NCBI RefSeq assembly: GCF_021412625.1
Contig: NZ_JAKCFI010000008.1
Location: forward strand, 310,001-374,000
Direction: 5' to 3'
Length of the DNA: 64,000 nucleotides
Source: Myxococcus stipitatus
Lineage (GTDB): Bacteria; Myxococcota; Myxococcia; Myxococcales; Myxococcaceae
Shown: piece after piece, positions 9,243-17,845 of the stretch
How positions within the stretch are numbered: the first letter of the stretch is position 1
Layout of the letters: every line of letters begins with the position of its first letter
Notes under the pieces: generated by a model
The model's input: only the letters and a program-made list of their open reading frames with translations
The model's database searches: none
Told to the model about the DNA's origin: nothing
Program-made: the position numbers and the translations under genes

Positions 9243-10007
9243 ATGCCACCTGCGTCCTCCAAGACACGTCATGGCCTCCGGGCCCTCCTGCTCCTGCTCG
9301 CGGGCGGGGTGCTGTCGTGCCACGCCGCCGAGCCACCGCGGCCTCCGCCCCGCGTCGTCCTCTGGGCGTGGGAGCGACCGGAGGACCTTCGCTTCCTCCA
9401 GGGCCAGGACGTCGAGGTGTCCGTCCTGCTCGCGACGCTGAAGCTGCGGCCCTCGCGCCTGCTCACCTTCACGCGCCAGCAACCCATCCGGCTGCCTCCT
9501 GGCATGCGCCCGCGCGGCACGGTGCGGCTGGAGATGCAAGCAGGCGCGTCGCTGGCGCGCTACACACCCGACCAGCTGAGCGAGGTGGCGCAGCGGCTGG
9601 CCGAGCTGGCCCGGAAACGGGACGTGTCCATGCTCCAGCTCGACTTCGATGCCCGGGAGTCGGAGCAGGAGGCCTACCTCGCGCTGCTGCGCGAGCTACG
9701 CGGGCGCCTGGAGGCCTCGCGGCGCCTGTCCATCACCGGGCTCGCGTCGTGGTGCGTGGCGGGCAGCTGGCTGGAGCGGGCGCCGGTGGACGAGGTGGTG
9801 CCCCAGTTGTTCCGCATGGGCCCCGAGGCGCCGACGTGGCGCGCGCGCTTCGCCCGAGGCCCCGTCGCGTCCTGTGGCGACAGCGTGGGCCTGTCCATGG
9901 ACGAGTGGCACCGCGCCCCCCAGGGCCCCTCCACGCTCTACCTCTTCAACCCCCACCCGTGGACGCGCGACACGCTCGCCCGGGCGATGACGGACCTGAC
10001 CTCATGA
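9243..10007 (+). CDS. DUF3142 domain lipoprotein
   Basis: 254 residues with a lipoprotein-type signal (LLLLLAGGVLSCHAAE). The body matches DUF3142: VVLWAWERPEDLRFL at the start, SMLQLDFDARESEQEAYLAL in the middle, and LSITGLASWC then DEVVPQLFRMG later. The pattern (strand-D-F-D, strand-A-S-W-C, strand-F-R-M-G) suggests a TIM-barrel glycoside-hydrolase-like fold, but no activity is established. Its stop overlaps the next start (ATGA at 10004-10007), so the two proteins are very likely made together. Confidence 0.82.
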   Translation: MPPASSKTRHGLRALLLLLAGGVLSCHAAEPPRPPPRVVLWAWERPEDLRFLQGQDVEVSVLLATLKLRPSRLLTFTRQQPIRLPPGMRPRGTVRLEMQAGASLARYTPDQLSEVAQRLAELARKRDVSMLQLDFDARESEQEAYLALLRELRGRLEASRRLSITGLASWCVAGSWLERAPVDEVVPQLFRMGPEAPTWRARFARGPVASCGDSVGLSMDEWHRAPQGPSTLYLFNPHPWTRDTLARAMTDLTS

Positions 10008-12217
10008 AACACCTGTTCGTTGGTCTCGCCGGCCTCACGCTCCTGCTGCCCTTCGAACGGGCCGAGGCGTGTGGCTCCTCGTACATCGGTTCCGTCTACG
10101 TCCACAGCACCCACCCCGACCGCCCCTACGAGCCCTTCGCCGCGGGACAACTGGGCGTGCTGCGGGAGAGCTACCGGCCCATGTACCTGGCCTATGCGTG
10201 GCGCGCGATGATGGGGATTCCCACCACGCCGGAGGAACAGCGCGAGGTGGTGGCGACGTGGGCGCGCATCCAGGGCGACGTCGAGCCGGAGCCGCCGATT
10301 GACGAGGTGGCGCGCTGGCATGCCGCGCGGAGGGAGGCGCTCGGCTTGCCGGCACAGACTCCGGAGGCCGGTCCCCCACCGAAAGACCAGGGCGAGGGCT
10401 ACCTCCGCATCCAGGGCGATGCGTTCGTCCAAGCCGCGCGGACCGCCCAAGACCTCACGCGGAAATGGAAGAAGCATCCCCTGCTGCTCGCGGAGTGGGT
10501 CGCGAACCAGGACGGGGTGTTCGGCGAATGTCCGCCGCCTTCCGAGCCGGCGCCATCGATGGACGAGGGGCTCCCCGCCGCGGTGAAGACCCGGCGTCGG
10601 GTCGAGCGCGACTATCAGGTCGCGGCCTCCGCCTTCTATTGCGGCCGCTTCGACGATGCGCTCGCGGCCTTCCGGCGCATCGCCGAGGACACCGACTCCC
10701 CCTATCGGGCTCGCGCCGCGTACCTCGTGGCGCGCACGCAGGTTCGCCAGGCGCTGATGGAGACGAACCACCAGGCCGACTGGCGCAAGGACGTCGTCTT
10801 CCTGAAGCGCCTCACGGACGCGGACGCCACGATTACCACCCTCCTCGCCACGCCGAAGCTGCGCGAGTTCCACGGTCCGGCGCGACGGCTGCGCGGCATC
10901 ATCCGCTCCCGCACCCAGCCCGCGGCCTGGGCGTGTGAGCTGCCGGGGCTCGTGCTCCAGCCAGGGACGGGCTCGGCGCTCGCCACGGAGCTGGGGGACC
11001 TGGGCGCGACCTACGACCTCCCGACCAATGCCTGCGAGGGAAGTCCCGCGGACGCTCGCGAGCTGTTCGAGTGGCTCCGCGTCACCCACGTCCCCTACTA
11101 CCTGGGACACGACGAGAACCGGAATCGACAGGCCTATGACGTCGCGGTGGCGCGGTGGAAGAAGAACGCCCGCCAGCCCTGGCTCGTCACCGCGCTGCTC
11201 AAGGCGCGCGTGGGCTACCCGGGGCTGGAGGCGCTGCTCGCCGCGGCGGCCCAGGTGCCCGTCACCGCGCCCGGGGGGCTGACGCTCGCCTACCGCGCCG
11301 CGCACCTCCTCCATGAGCGGGGCGACCTCGAAGCCGCTCGCGCGCGGCTGGCGACGATATCCCCCGAGCTGACGAAGGACCGTCTCTCCAGCGACAACCT
11401 CGTGCGGTCGGAGCGGCTCCTGCAGGCGCGGAGCTGGGAGGAGGCCCTCTCCTACGCGACGTTGCGACAGGTGGGTGAGGACGACGGGGAGCGCTTCTCC
11501 GACATCCTCGAGACGCCCCTGACGGAGCGCTTCGTGAGGTTCAGCGCGGAGGCCGAGAACACGCTCGACCCGCAGCTCACCGCGCGCCGCCTGGGCGAGC
11601 TGGCCCGGAGCGACCTCGCGCCCGCCGCGCTTCGTCGAAGGATGCGGTGGACCGCCTTCGCGCGGGCCGCCGTGGTGGGCGATGACGACGCACTCCAGGC
11701 CATGGCGAAGGCGCTCTCGGAGACGGAGCCCACCGCGAAGGCGGAGCTGGTCACGCTCCTCGGACGGCCGACCGCCGAGGAGCGCCTGTTCGAGGCCCGC
11801 CTGCTGGTGATGGGACTCCCCGCCCTCTCTCCGTTCCTGTCGGGAGAGGCGAGCGCCTCGCCCGGCGCCCCCGCGGCGGACCTGGCCACGGCGGGCAACT
11901 GGTGGTGCAGGGGGACCCAGCCGCTCCCCACACAGCCCTTCTCCTTCGCGAGCGAGGAGGAGCGCACCCAGGCCGCCACCGAGTGGAAGACGATGACCGC
12001 GGCCAGCACCGCGGTGGCCTACTTCGCGAAGGTCGCCATCGCCTGGGCCAAGGACCACCCCGACGACCCACGCTCCCCCATCGCCCTCTACCGCACCGTC
12101 CGCGCCAGCAAGCTCGGCTGCGCCAAGGAGACCCCCGAGGCCCGCGAGGCGTTCCGCTACCTGCACAAGCACTACGGCAAGAGCCCCTGGGCGAAGCGCG
12201 CGCCGTATGTCTATTGA
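10004..12217 (+). CDS. Large exported helical-repeat protein, partner of the DUF3142 gene
   Basis: 737 residues. The start ATG at 10004 overlaps the DUF3142 stop and opens a signal peptide (MKHLFVGLAGLTLLLPFERA, then EACGSS). The mature protein is largely alpha-helical with TPR-like elements: ASAFYCGRFDDALAAFRRIAE and RARAAYLVARTQVRQALM near residues 205-250, and AYRAAHLLHERGDLEAARARL near 425. I do not recognise a named family. The pairing with DUF3142 suggests a joint envelope function. It converges on the GNAT gene with 7 bp between stops. Confidence 0.7.
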   Translation: MKHLFVGLAGLTLLLPFERAEACGSSYIGSVYVHSTHPDRPYEPFAAGQLGVLRESYRPMYLAYAWRAMMGIPTTPEEQREVVATWARIQGDVEPEPPIDEVARWHAARREALGLPAQTPEAGPPPKDQGEGYLRIQGDAFVQAARTAQDLTRKWKKHPLLLAEWVANQDGVFGECPPPSEPAPSMDEGLPAAVKTRRRVERDYQVAASAFYCGRFDDALAAFRRIAEDTDSPYRARAAYLVARTQVRQALMETNHQADWRKDVVFLKRLTDADATITTLLATPKLREFHGPARRLRGIIRSRTQPAAWACELPGLVLQPGTGSALATELGDLGATYDLPTNACEGSPADARELFEWLRVTHVPYYLGHDENRNRQAYDVAVARWKKNARQPWLVTALLKARVGYPGLEALLAAAAQVPVTAPGGLTLAYRAAHLLHERGDLEAARARLATISPELTKDRLSSDNLVRSERLLQARSWEEALSYATLRQVGEDDGERFSDILETPLTERFVRFSAEAENTLDPQLTARRLGELARSDLAPAALRRRMRWTAFARAAVVGDDDALQAMAKALSETEPTAKAELVTLLGRPTAEERLFEARLLVMGLPALSPFLSGEASASPGAPAADLATAGNWWCRGTQPLPTQPFSFASEEERTQAATEWKTMTAASTAVAYFAKVAIAWAKDHPDDPRSPIALYRTVRASKLGCAKETPEAREAFRYLHKHYGKSPWAKRAPYVY

Positions 12218-12224
12218 GCGCCCG

Positions 12225-13097
12225 TCACGTCCGGGCCATCACCGGGAAGCGGTCCGGTCCGTCCGGGAGAGACACGCCACGGACGAACAGGTCCGCGTCG
12301 GTGTCCTCCGCCAGCTCCCGAGCGTCGGGCCACCAGCGCTCCGGCGTGAAGCCGAACTGGATGGAGGTGACGGGCGCGTCCACCAGACGCGACAGGTGGG
12401 GTCGCAGGTCGAAGGGCTCCCTCGCGAAGATGTCCTCGATGTGGAGCGTCCCGTCCTCCACGCCCGCGAACACCCACGCATCGTCGCCCAGCCGCCGCAG
12501 CGGGCGCGCGAAGTTCGCCGCCGCGTACCAGCTGGCGATGCGCCCGTGACGCCACGCCCCGAAGCGCTCCGTCACGGGTGTGCTCGTCTCCGCCAGCGCA
12601 TGCAGCTCCGCGCGCACGGACGCATGGGACAGGTCCAGCACGGGGGCCCTGGCGCCGCCGGGCTCCACCGCCAGCGAGACACCGAACAGCGACTGCCGCC
12701 GGGGCACGAAACCGAAGCGCGGGTAGAACCCGAGCACGTTCTTGTTCGCGAACAACAGCACGGGCGCGTCGCCACAAGACTCCAGCGCGGCCTCCATCGC
12801 GAGCCGTGCCAGTCCACGCCCACGGTGGGACGGTACGCACCCCACCGCGCCGAGCTGGTAGCCCAGGACGTCACGGCCCTCGACGCGGAGGTGCATCCTC
12901 GTCACCGAGGCGTTCGCCACCACCTGCCCGCCGTCGAGCACGCAGAAGGCGTGGTAGTCGTCCGTCCACTCGCCCCAGGCGCACCAGCGCCGGAAGTCCA
13001 CGGTGCGGAAGACACGCGGCACGTATTCACAGAACGCCTCCTGGGATTTCTTGTCGCGAGGACCGACGCGGATGACCTCGGGTCTGGCGGAGCTCAT
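12225..13097 (-). CDS. GNAT family N-acetyltransferase
   Basis: 290 residues from the ATG at 13097 (MSSARPEVIRVGPRDKKSQE). An upstream in-frame ATG at 13124 would overlap the divergent gene at 13123. The acetyl-CoA site reads QLGAVGCVPSHRGRGLARLA (motif A, Q/RxxGxG/A as RGRGLA), followed by LLFANKNVLGFYPRFGFVPR (motif B). The C-terminal 120 residues form a second, GNAT-like half, as in two-domain acetyltransferases. Acyl acceptor unknown. Confidence 0.87.
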   Translation of the reverse strand: MSSARPEVIRVGPRDKKSQEAFCEYVPRVFRTVDFRRWCAWGEWTDDYHAFCVLDGGQVVANASVTRMHLRVEGRDVLGYQLGAVGCVPSHRGRGLARLAMEAALESCGDAPVLLFANKNVLGFYPRFGFVPRRQSLFGVSLAVEPGGARAPVLDLSHASVRAELHALAETSTPVTERFGAWRHGRIASWYAAANFARPLRRLGDDAWVFAGVEDGTLHIEDIFAREPFDLRPHLSRLVDAPVTSIQFGFTPERWWPDARELAEDTDADLFVRGVSLPDGPDRFPVMART

Positions 13098-13122
13098 GGC
13101 GCGACAGGATAGCCTCCGCGCC

Positions 13123-13287
13123 ATGTCCCTTCATCGACGCCTCGTCATCGTGGGCTGGCTCGCCCTGCTCGCCGGGTGTGCCCACGCGCCGCGCGCACTC
13201 CTCTCCCTATCGCCTCGGGCGGACGGACACGCCGTCCGCTTCGAGAGCGTGGGGTTGCTCCACGATGGCGCCGCACTCCGTGCCTGA
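13123..13287 (+). CDS. Small putative lipoprotein
   Basis: 54 residues: MSLHRRLVIVGWLALLAGCA gives a basic N-terminus, a hydrophobic core and lipobox LAGC, followed by about 35 residues. It is divergent from the GNAT gene with only about 25 bp between starts. It could be a small lipoprotein or the remnant of a longer one. No family recognised. A downstream gene begins at 13457. Confidence 0.4.
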   Translation: MSLHRRLVIVGWLALLAGCAHAPRALLSLSPRADGHAVRFESVGLLHDGAALRA

Positions 13288-13456
13288 CGGGGTCTCCTGC
13301 CCCAGGCCCGCACGACGCCCTGACAGGGATGAAGAGACACCCCGAAACTTTTGTTGCGCGAATTGCGACATTGAATCGGCGGTGCATCCTGTCGTCAGAA
13401 TGCGCGCTCCGCCGTTCATCGCCTGGCGGACCCCTCACCCAAAAGGAGCAGTACGA

Positions 13457-14188
13457 ATGATGCGCCTCTCACGGGCTCTGTCCCTGACGTCGCTGTGTCT
13501 GTCGCTGGCCGCCTGTGGCGCCAGCAAGCTGTATACGCTGCCGGTCGACTCCAACCGGGTCTCCGAGACGCAGGCCAACCTCTGGACCTGCGCCACCCAG
13601 GCCGGCTTCGAGTCGCAGACGCACGGCTCGGACACCACCAGCGTCAAGTACGACGAGACCGCCATGCTGTACTACCGCTATGACGGCGCGGGCGCGTTCA
13701 CCTTCCAGGTCATCGTGGACGACAAGGCCGTTCCGCCCGCCCAGGTCGAAGGCAAGCTCGCCGATGCCCGCCGGCAGGGCGAGGCCCTCTACGCCTGCGC
13801 GCAGGACCGCCTCAATCCCCAGTACGTCCAGGCCGCCGCGCCGTCCTCCACCACCATCAACGTCAACCTGAACGCGAACGTCGCGGCCGACCCCTCCGGT
13901 GGCGGCGCGTCCGTGTCCGCGGGGGGCACCAGCGCGAGCGCGTCCGTGTCCGGCGCGTCGGCGTCGGTGGACGTGGACGCGGGCACCTGTGCCCGCGCCG
14001 TGGACTGCTATGCACGGCTCGCCAAGACGGTGTGCGAGGGCGCGCAGGACTGCAGCTTCAAGGTCGAGCTGTCCGGCAATGACGAGACGAGCTGCCGCGA
14101 CGCCCTGCGCCGCGTCCCCGACCTCCTCGTGCCGTTCAAGATGGTGCGCCCCAACCTCTCCGCGCCGGCGGTCTGCCGGGCGGATTGA
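13457..14188 (+). CDS. Lipoprotein of unknown function with Ser/Ala-rich linker
   Basis: 243 residues. AAAGGAG lies 7-9 bases before the ATG at 13457, a strong ribosome site for this genome; a second ATG follows directly. Lipobox is SLAACGAS. Residues 20-125 form a globular domain (WTCATQAGFESQT, KYDETAMLYYRYDGAGAFTF). Residues about 135-180 are a low-complexity Gly/Ser/Ala segment. The last 65 residues contain six Cys (TCARAVDCYARLAKTVC and others), suggesting disulfides. No family recognised. It ends at a strong hairpin shared with the converging oxidoreductase gene. Confidence 0.75.
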   Translation: MMRLSRALSLTSLCLSLAACGASKLYTLPVDSNRVSETQANLWTCATQAGFESQTHGSDTTSVKYDETAMLYYRYDGAGAFTFQVIVDDKAVPPAQVEGKLADARRQGEALYACAQDRLNPQYVQAAAPSSTTINVNLNANVAADPSGGGASVSAGGTSASASVSGASASVDVDAGTCARAVDCYARLAKTVCEGAQDCSFKVELSGNDETSCRDALRRVPDLLVPFKMVRPNLSAPAVCRAD

Positions 14189-14211
14189 GCCCGTGTGACG
14201 CGATAGACAGA

Positions 14212-14247
14212 CGTCCGCCCTCGCGCGAGAGCTCGCGAGGGCGGACG
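14212..14247. terminator. Strong bidirectional hairpin terminator
   Basis: A perfect 14-bp stem (CGTCCGCCCTCGCG at 14212-14225, CGCGAGGGCGGACG at 14234-14247) with an 8-base loop. It lies between converging genes that stop at 14188 and 14273. It has no U tract, so it may act by pairing of the two transcripts or with Rho. Confidence 0.75.
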
Positions 14248-14272
14248 CGGCCCGCGACACCAGCGCGGGCTA

Positions 14273-15244
14273 TCAGTGGATGCGCAGCGCCAGCTTGCCC
14301 AGGTGGTGCTTGCCCACGGCCTCGTGCGCCTGGTGGGCGTCATCCAGGCGGAAGACCTTCGACACCTCGACATGGAAGGGCCCGGCCTCGATGAGCTTGT
14401 TGAGGCGCGCCTGGGCGTCGGCGTTCGGCTCGCCGTTGTAGGAGGAGACGCGCACGCCGTCGGGCCCCTTGGGCTCCGGCACCACGCCGTTGGGGTAGGC
14501 GATGTGCCCGCCCTTCTTCACCAGGGCCAGCACCTTGCGGTGGTCGCCCCCCGCGAGCACCAGCGCCGCGTCCAGCCCGTCTGGAGCGAACTCCCGCACC
14601 GCCTTCTCCACGTCATCGGCGCGGCCGTCCACGGCCTTGTCCGCGCCGATGCGCTTCGCCAGCTCCACGCCGTCCTTGCCCGACGCCACCGCGAGCACCT
14701 TCGCGCCCAGCCGCTTCGCGAACTGCACCGCGAGGTGGCCCACGCCGCCGCTCGCGCCGTACACCAACAGCTTCGTGCCCTCGCGGACCTTCAGCATGTC
14801 ATCCACGCCCTCCAGGGCGGTGAGGCCATCCGCCGCCAGCACGCCCGCCTGCTCCTCGCTCAGTCCCCGGGGCACGTGGGACACGTAGTCCGCCTTCACG
14901 GCGACGTACTCGGCGTAGAAGCCCCCCTTGTCGTTGAGGAAGCCGAAGGCGTACACCTTGTCGCCCGCCTTGAAGCGGTCGACGCCCTCGCCCACCGCGG
15001 CGATGGTGCCGGCGCCGTCCGAGCCGAGCACGTACGGGAAGGACGCCTTGGTCCCCTTGTAGCTCTCCATCTCGCCCTCGCGCTCCGCGGGGTCCCACTG
15101 GCCCACGCCCGCCGTGCTCACCCGGATGAGGACCTCTCCCTTACCTACCTTCGGCACGGGCAACGTCTTCACGCCAAGCACCTCGGGGCCGCCAAAGCGG
15201 TCGATGGCGGCGGCCTTCATCTGCGTCGGAACGGATGAGCTCAT
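14273..15244 (-). CDS. NADP-dependent quinone oxidoreductase-type MDR family protein
   Basis: 323 residues. N-terminal GroES-like domain (AAIDRFGGPEVLGVKTLPVP, residues 10-120) and Rossmann domain with LLVYGASGGVGHLAVQFAK (about 145-165). No structural or catalytic zinc Cys clusters are present, so it belongs to the zinc-free quinone oxidoreductase/zeta-crystallin branch of medium-chain dehydrogenases. It reduces an enone, quinone or similar with NADPH in the cytosol; substrate unknown. The start at 15244 fits family length. Confidence 0.9.
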   Translation of the reverse strand: MSSSVPTQMKAAAIDRFGGPEVLGVKTLPVPKVGKGEVLIRVSTAGVGQWDPAEREGEMESYKGTKASFPYVLGSDGAGTIAAVGEGVDRFKAGDKVYAFGFLNDKGGFYAEYVAVKADYVSHVPRGLSEEQAGVLAADGLTALEGVDDMLKVREGTKLLVYGASGGVGHLAVQFAKRLGAKVLAVASGKDGVELAKRIGADKAVDGRADDVEKAVREFAPDGLDAALVLAGGDHRKVLALVKKGGHIAYPNGVVPEPKGPDGVRVSSYNGEPNADAQARLNKLIEAGPFHVEVSKVFRLDDAHQAHEAVGKHHLGKLALRIH

Positions 15245-15464
15245 GATGACTCCTCGCGCGCGGGCGGGGGACCCGCGACGGACAGGGTTTCATCGCAGGC
15301 TGGACACTCCCCCCGGGGAGTGCAGTGCGCGGGCGGAGCCCCGAGCCAGGGCCCGACCTCACGCCCGCCTCGGGGGCGGCCATGCTCCGGCCGGGAAGAA
15401 ACTCCGCGCCACTGTGGACGGCTTACGCGGGTCCCCCAGGTGCCGAAGGGAAGGAAGGACGGAC

Positions 15465-15761
15465 ATGGCCGAGGACCAGCCCTTGCGACAGGCCCTCTGC
15501 AGGCGATGCGGTGCGGTGCTCTGGGATGGCGAGCCGTGCCCGTTGTGCGGCTCCCAGCCGAAGTCGGACCCGGTGGTTGATGCGGAGTGGCTCGACGCCA
15601 GCGCGATGCCGGCGGCGGATGTCTTCCGGTTCTGGTGGAGCCCAGCCACGACTCTCGCGAGCGAGCGCTTCGTCGAGGTGCTGCGCAGCATGGGCGACAC
15701 CGGTATCCAGGTGAAGGAGGTGACCGTGGGGCGGCCCGCCGAGGCTGGAGCCAGGCTGTAG
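15465..15761 (+). CDS. Zinc-ribbon protein with an Imm11/SitI-like tail (putative immunity remnant)
   Basis: 98 residues, with GGAAGGAAGGAC before the ATG at 15465. Residues 12-29 form a zinc ribbon of two CxxCG pairs (CRRCG then CPLCG). Residues 50-90 (ADVFRFWWSPATTLASERFV, then MGDTGIQVKEV) resemble the C-terminal strand-helix-strand of Imm11/DUF1629 proteins. The myxobacterial double-CxxCG proteins (SitI6 type) act as immunity factors and are usually longer, so this may be a shortened copy. Its position next to other small orphans supports the toxin/immunity idea. This is inference, not a firm family match. Confidence 0.5.
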   Translation: MAEDQPLRQALCRRCGAVLWDGEPCPLCGSQPKSDPVVDAEWLDASAMPAADVFRFWWSPATTLASERFVEVLRSMGDTGIQVKEVTVGRPAEAGARL

Positions 15762-15815
15762 TCTGGCTTGAGCCATCATCACGGTTCCGGCAGAAAGAGT
15801 CGGGAGGTGGTCCCG

Positions 15816-16118
15816 ATGTCCGTTGAGGAGCGAGTCGTCAAGTGGTTGAAGGATGGGCGGCAGGTCGGGAAACGGTACTCGTTCGTTCGCGATGGCGAGA
15901 CGTTCTGGGGAGCCTTGGCTATCCAGCGAGTCGACGACGCCTACACCGCTGTCTTCTGGGAAGTGGCCGAATCGGTCATGTGGATGGAAGAGGAGCATCG
16001 TCGGGAGCGTGCGAGCTTCGACACTGTCGCGGGCGCCCTTGCATTCCTTGAAGGACGGACAGGGAGGGCGGTCGACGATCTGGCTCCACTCAAGGGCGCG
16101 AGGGTCTTCAAGCCATAG
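15816..16118 (+). CDS. Small hypothetical protein
   Basis: 100 residues. GGGAGGTGG sits 7 bases before the ATG at 15816, which is preferred over an in-frame ATG at 15768. It is acidic and Trp-rich, with alternating strands (KRYSFVRDGETFWGALAIQR, DAYTAVFWEVAESVMWMEEE) and a helix (FDTVAGALAFLEGRTG). No family recognised. Size, acidity and location among immunity-like genes fit an orphan immunity protein. Confidence 0.55.
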   Translation: MSVEERVVKWLKDGRQVGKRYSFVRDGETFWGALAIQRVDDAYTAVFWEVAESVMWMEEEHRRERASFDTVAGALAFLEGRTGRAVDDLAPLKGARVFKP

Positions 16119-16259
16119 CGATGTGCACGGGGCGCCGCCGAGCAGTTGCAGGCAAGTCTCTACCGCTGCACCCCTGGGAATAGCGGCCCCTTGCCGAACT
16201 CGGGCATTCGCTCGAGCCGGAGCATGGCGAGCCTGAGGAAGCCCATGGACTCCCCCTGT

Positions 16260-16480
16260 GTCAGAGAACTTGTCGCCTCGGCTGAGGTGCCGAGCTGACG
16301 ACGCCCTGGGGGGCCACCTGCAAGGCCAACGGCGTCAACCCCGAGGTGTGCCTGGCCGACGTCCTGCTCGCGACCACGAAGGGAACGCCCTCGGCCCGCT
16401 CCGCGCCCCGAGCACGCCCTCCGTCTGCCTTCAATCTCGACCGCCACGTCGTTAGCCGGACGGATTCAGAGGAGGGAGGG
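16260..16480 (+). pseudogene. IS66-like transposase C-terminal remnant within a gene-poor stretch
   Basis: The frame starting at about 16307 reads WGATCKANGVNPEVCLADVL, very like the conserved C-terminal tail of IS66-family transposases (ANGVNPE-YLADVL). No start or flanking transposase sequence remains, and the reading drifts into low-complexity after about 16380. On the opposite strand, 16160-16260 reads SLTQGESMGFLRLAMLRL, which could be another transposase tail. From 16119 to 16571 I see no intact gene. This looks like mobile-element debris. Confidence 0.45.
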
Positions 16481-16571
16481 CCGCGAGCACGATGGCGTGC
16501 CCCCTCAATACGACCAAGTCAATTCAGGAGACGACTTAAGTCCGAAGAACTCCGATCCCATAATCCTCGCC

Positions 16572-16991
16572 TCATCGTTTTTTATCGAGAACCCGACTCA
16601 AGTGACCAGTGACAGGTCTTCGATGCCACCACCAAGCATCGCCGACCCCCCCACTCCAAGCAGATAGCGTGGCGCCTCCATCATCCACTGTAGCACTTCG
16701 AAACGCATCATCGGCCTCATCAATTGCAGCCCTCAGCTTCTCCGCCAAAACCCCGGAACACGAACGAACCAGACTCTCTAGCGCATCACGGCGAAACAGG
16801 AACTCAATGAAATCATCAGGACCTCGCGCCACATCACGAATTGTACTCGCGAAGCGGCACCACCCCTGCAAGAGGACTCCAACAGGCAACACACTCCCCT
16901 CCCCTTGCTCTCTCAGCAAAAGAGCAACCTTTTCAAGCGCCAACTGCTCTTCACTAGAAAATTCAATCACACTCACCTCAAACACACACAC
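16572..16991 (-). CDS. Low-GC orphan protein, possibly immunity-related
   Basis: 139 residues if the GTG at 16991 is used; GGGAG lies 4-8 bases upstream of three closely spaced GTG codons, so the start is uncertain by about 7 codons. The protein is acidic and mostly helical (SSEEQLALEKVALLLREQGE, DALESLVRSCSGVLAEKLRA) with a WWWHR near the end. No family recognised. The DNA from about 16520 to 17010 is clearly poorer in G+C than its surroundings and uses A/T-ending codons, a sign of recent acquisition. It is divergent from the toxin-tail gene at 17007. Confidence 0.55.
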   Translation of the reverse strand: MCVFEVSVIEFSSEEQLALEKVALLLREQGEGSVLPVGVLLQGWCRFASTIRDVARGPDDFIEFLFRRDALESLVRSCSGVLAEKLRAAIDEADDAFRSATVDDGGATLSAWSGGVGDAWWWHRRPVTGHLSRVLDKKR

Positions 16992-17006
16992 TCCCTGAGT
17001 TCATCC

Positions 17007-17516
17007 ATGCAATTCTCCGCCTTCATCTTCTCCTTCCATTGTGGTGGAACGTCTCTTCGCCTGACTCCAGAACTTCCGCCGCCTCGTAACGAGCCAAGAG
17101 GTGAAGGTGGAGAACTTTCTCGGCTTCCTCCTCCTCGGCTGCATCCTCATCCTCTTGAGGCAATTCTGAAATCATCTCGAGCCTTCGGACTCTCCGAGTC
17201 TCTCGAGGCGTTCAGCGTGTCGCAGAGTTCGGTCTCCGTATTTGCGGCGTGGGATAAAGGCTTCCTGCGAATTCCTTTGGGGGCCGAACGTGTCGTCTTT
17301 GAGAGTAAGTTTGCTGCCATCGTGGATACGTTCATCGAGAATGGTGGTCGCACCAAGTTTGAACTTACAGGTCTGCAGCACGGTATCGAGGGCGTCACCA
17401 CGTGGGAGTTGCGTGAAATTCTAGGAACAAAATTGGGAAGTGGCCACCGACTTTTCCGTAACGGAGAGCGGCTCACCGGTGACGCGCTTGAGGAGGCAGT
17501 CAAGCCATGGCGGTAG
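17007..17516 (+). CDS. Orphan polymorphic-toxin C-terminal-like protein
   Basis: 169 residues from the ATG at 17007; the frame is open further upstream, so the start is uncertain. The first 55 residues are low-complexity and may not be native. The last 60 residues (TKFELTGLQHGIEGVTTWEL, then FRNGERLTG) match the usual closing segment of polymorphic toxins: a strand, then G-hydrophobic-T-x-W-E-L, then an LFxNG strand. The stop overlaps the next start (ATGGCGGTAG at 17507-17516), the normal order for toxin then immunity. Likely an orphan toxin tail left after recombination; activity unknown. Confidence 0.45.
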   Translation: MQFSAFIFSFHCGGTSLRLTPELPPPRNEPRGEGGELSRLPPPRLHPHPLEAILKSSRAFGLSESLEAFSVSQSSVSVFAAWDKGFLRIPLGAERVVFESKFAAIVDTFIENGGRTKFELTGLQHGIEGVTTWELREILGTKLGSGHRLFRNGERLTGDALEEAVKPWR

Positions 17517-17845
17517 CTGACGAATGGGGCGAGGTCGACAGTGCTTTCGAGCGTCTCGAGCGTTATCGCGTACTTCATCCGGCGCTGGCGGCAATGAGGA
17601 GGCTGGTCGACATGCTCAAGCATGCCCCGGCGTTCGCCGACGTGCATCCGGTTGTGTCGCATGCGTCGCTGGTGCTCTCTCGCGGACACGCGAAGCGACG
17701 CGTGGACGTGGCCTGGCATGAGGACGACGTATACGCGGTGTCGTTCGTTGATCCACCGCTGGAGTTTTCGGAGCGAAGATTGGTTCGCGAGGACGACGTG
17801 GTTCGGGTGCTGTGCGAGTACCTCAGCGAACTCCGCGACACCTAA
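17507..17845 (+). CDS. Probable cognate immunity protein of the preceding toxin tail
   Basis: 112 residues, start ATG at 17507 inside the end of the preceding frame (10-bp overlap). A helical N-terminal half (FERLERYRVLHPALAAMRRL) is followed by strands (VVSHASLVLSRG, RVDVAWHEDDVYAVSFVDPP) and a closing helix with EDDVVRVLCEYL. Small, acidic and translationally coupled to the toxin-like tail, as expected for an immunity protein. No named family could be assigned by eye. Confidence 0.55.
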   Translation: MAVADEWGEVDSAFERLERYRVLHPALAAMRRLVDMLKHAPAFADVHPVVSHASLVLSRGHAKRRVDVAWHEDDVYAVSFVDPPLEFSERRLVREDDVVRVLCEYLSELRDT

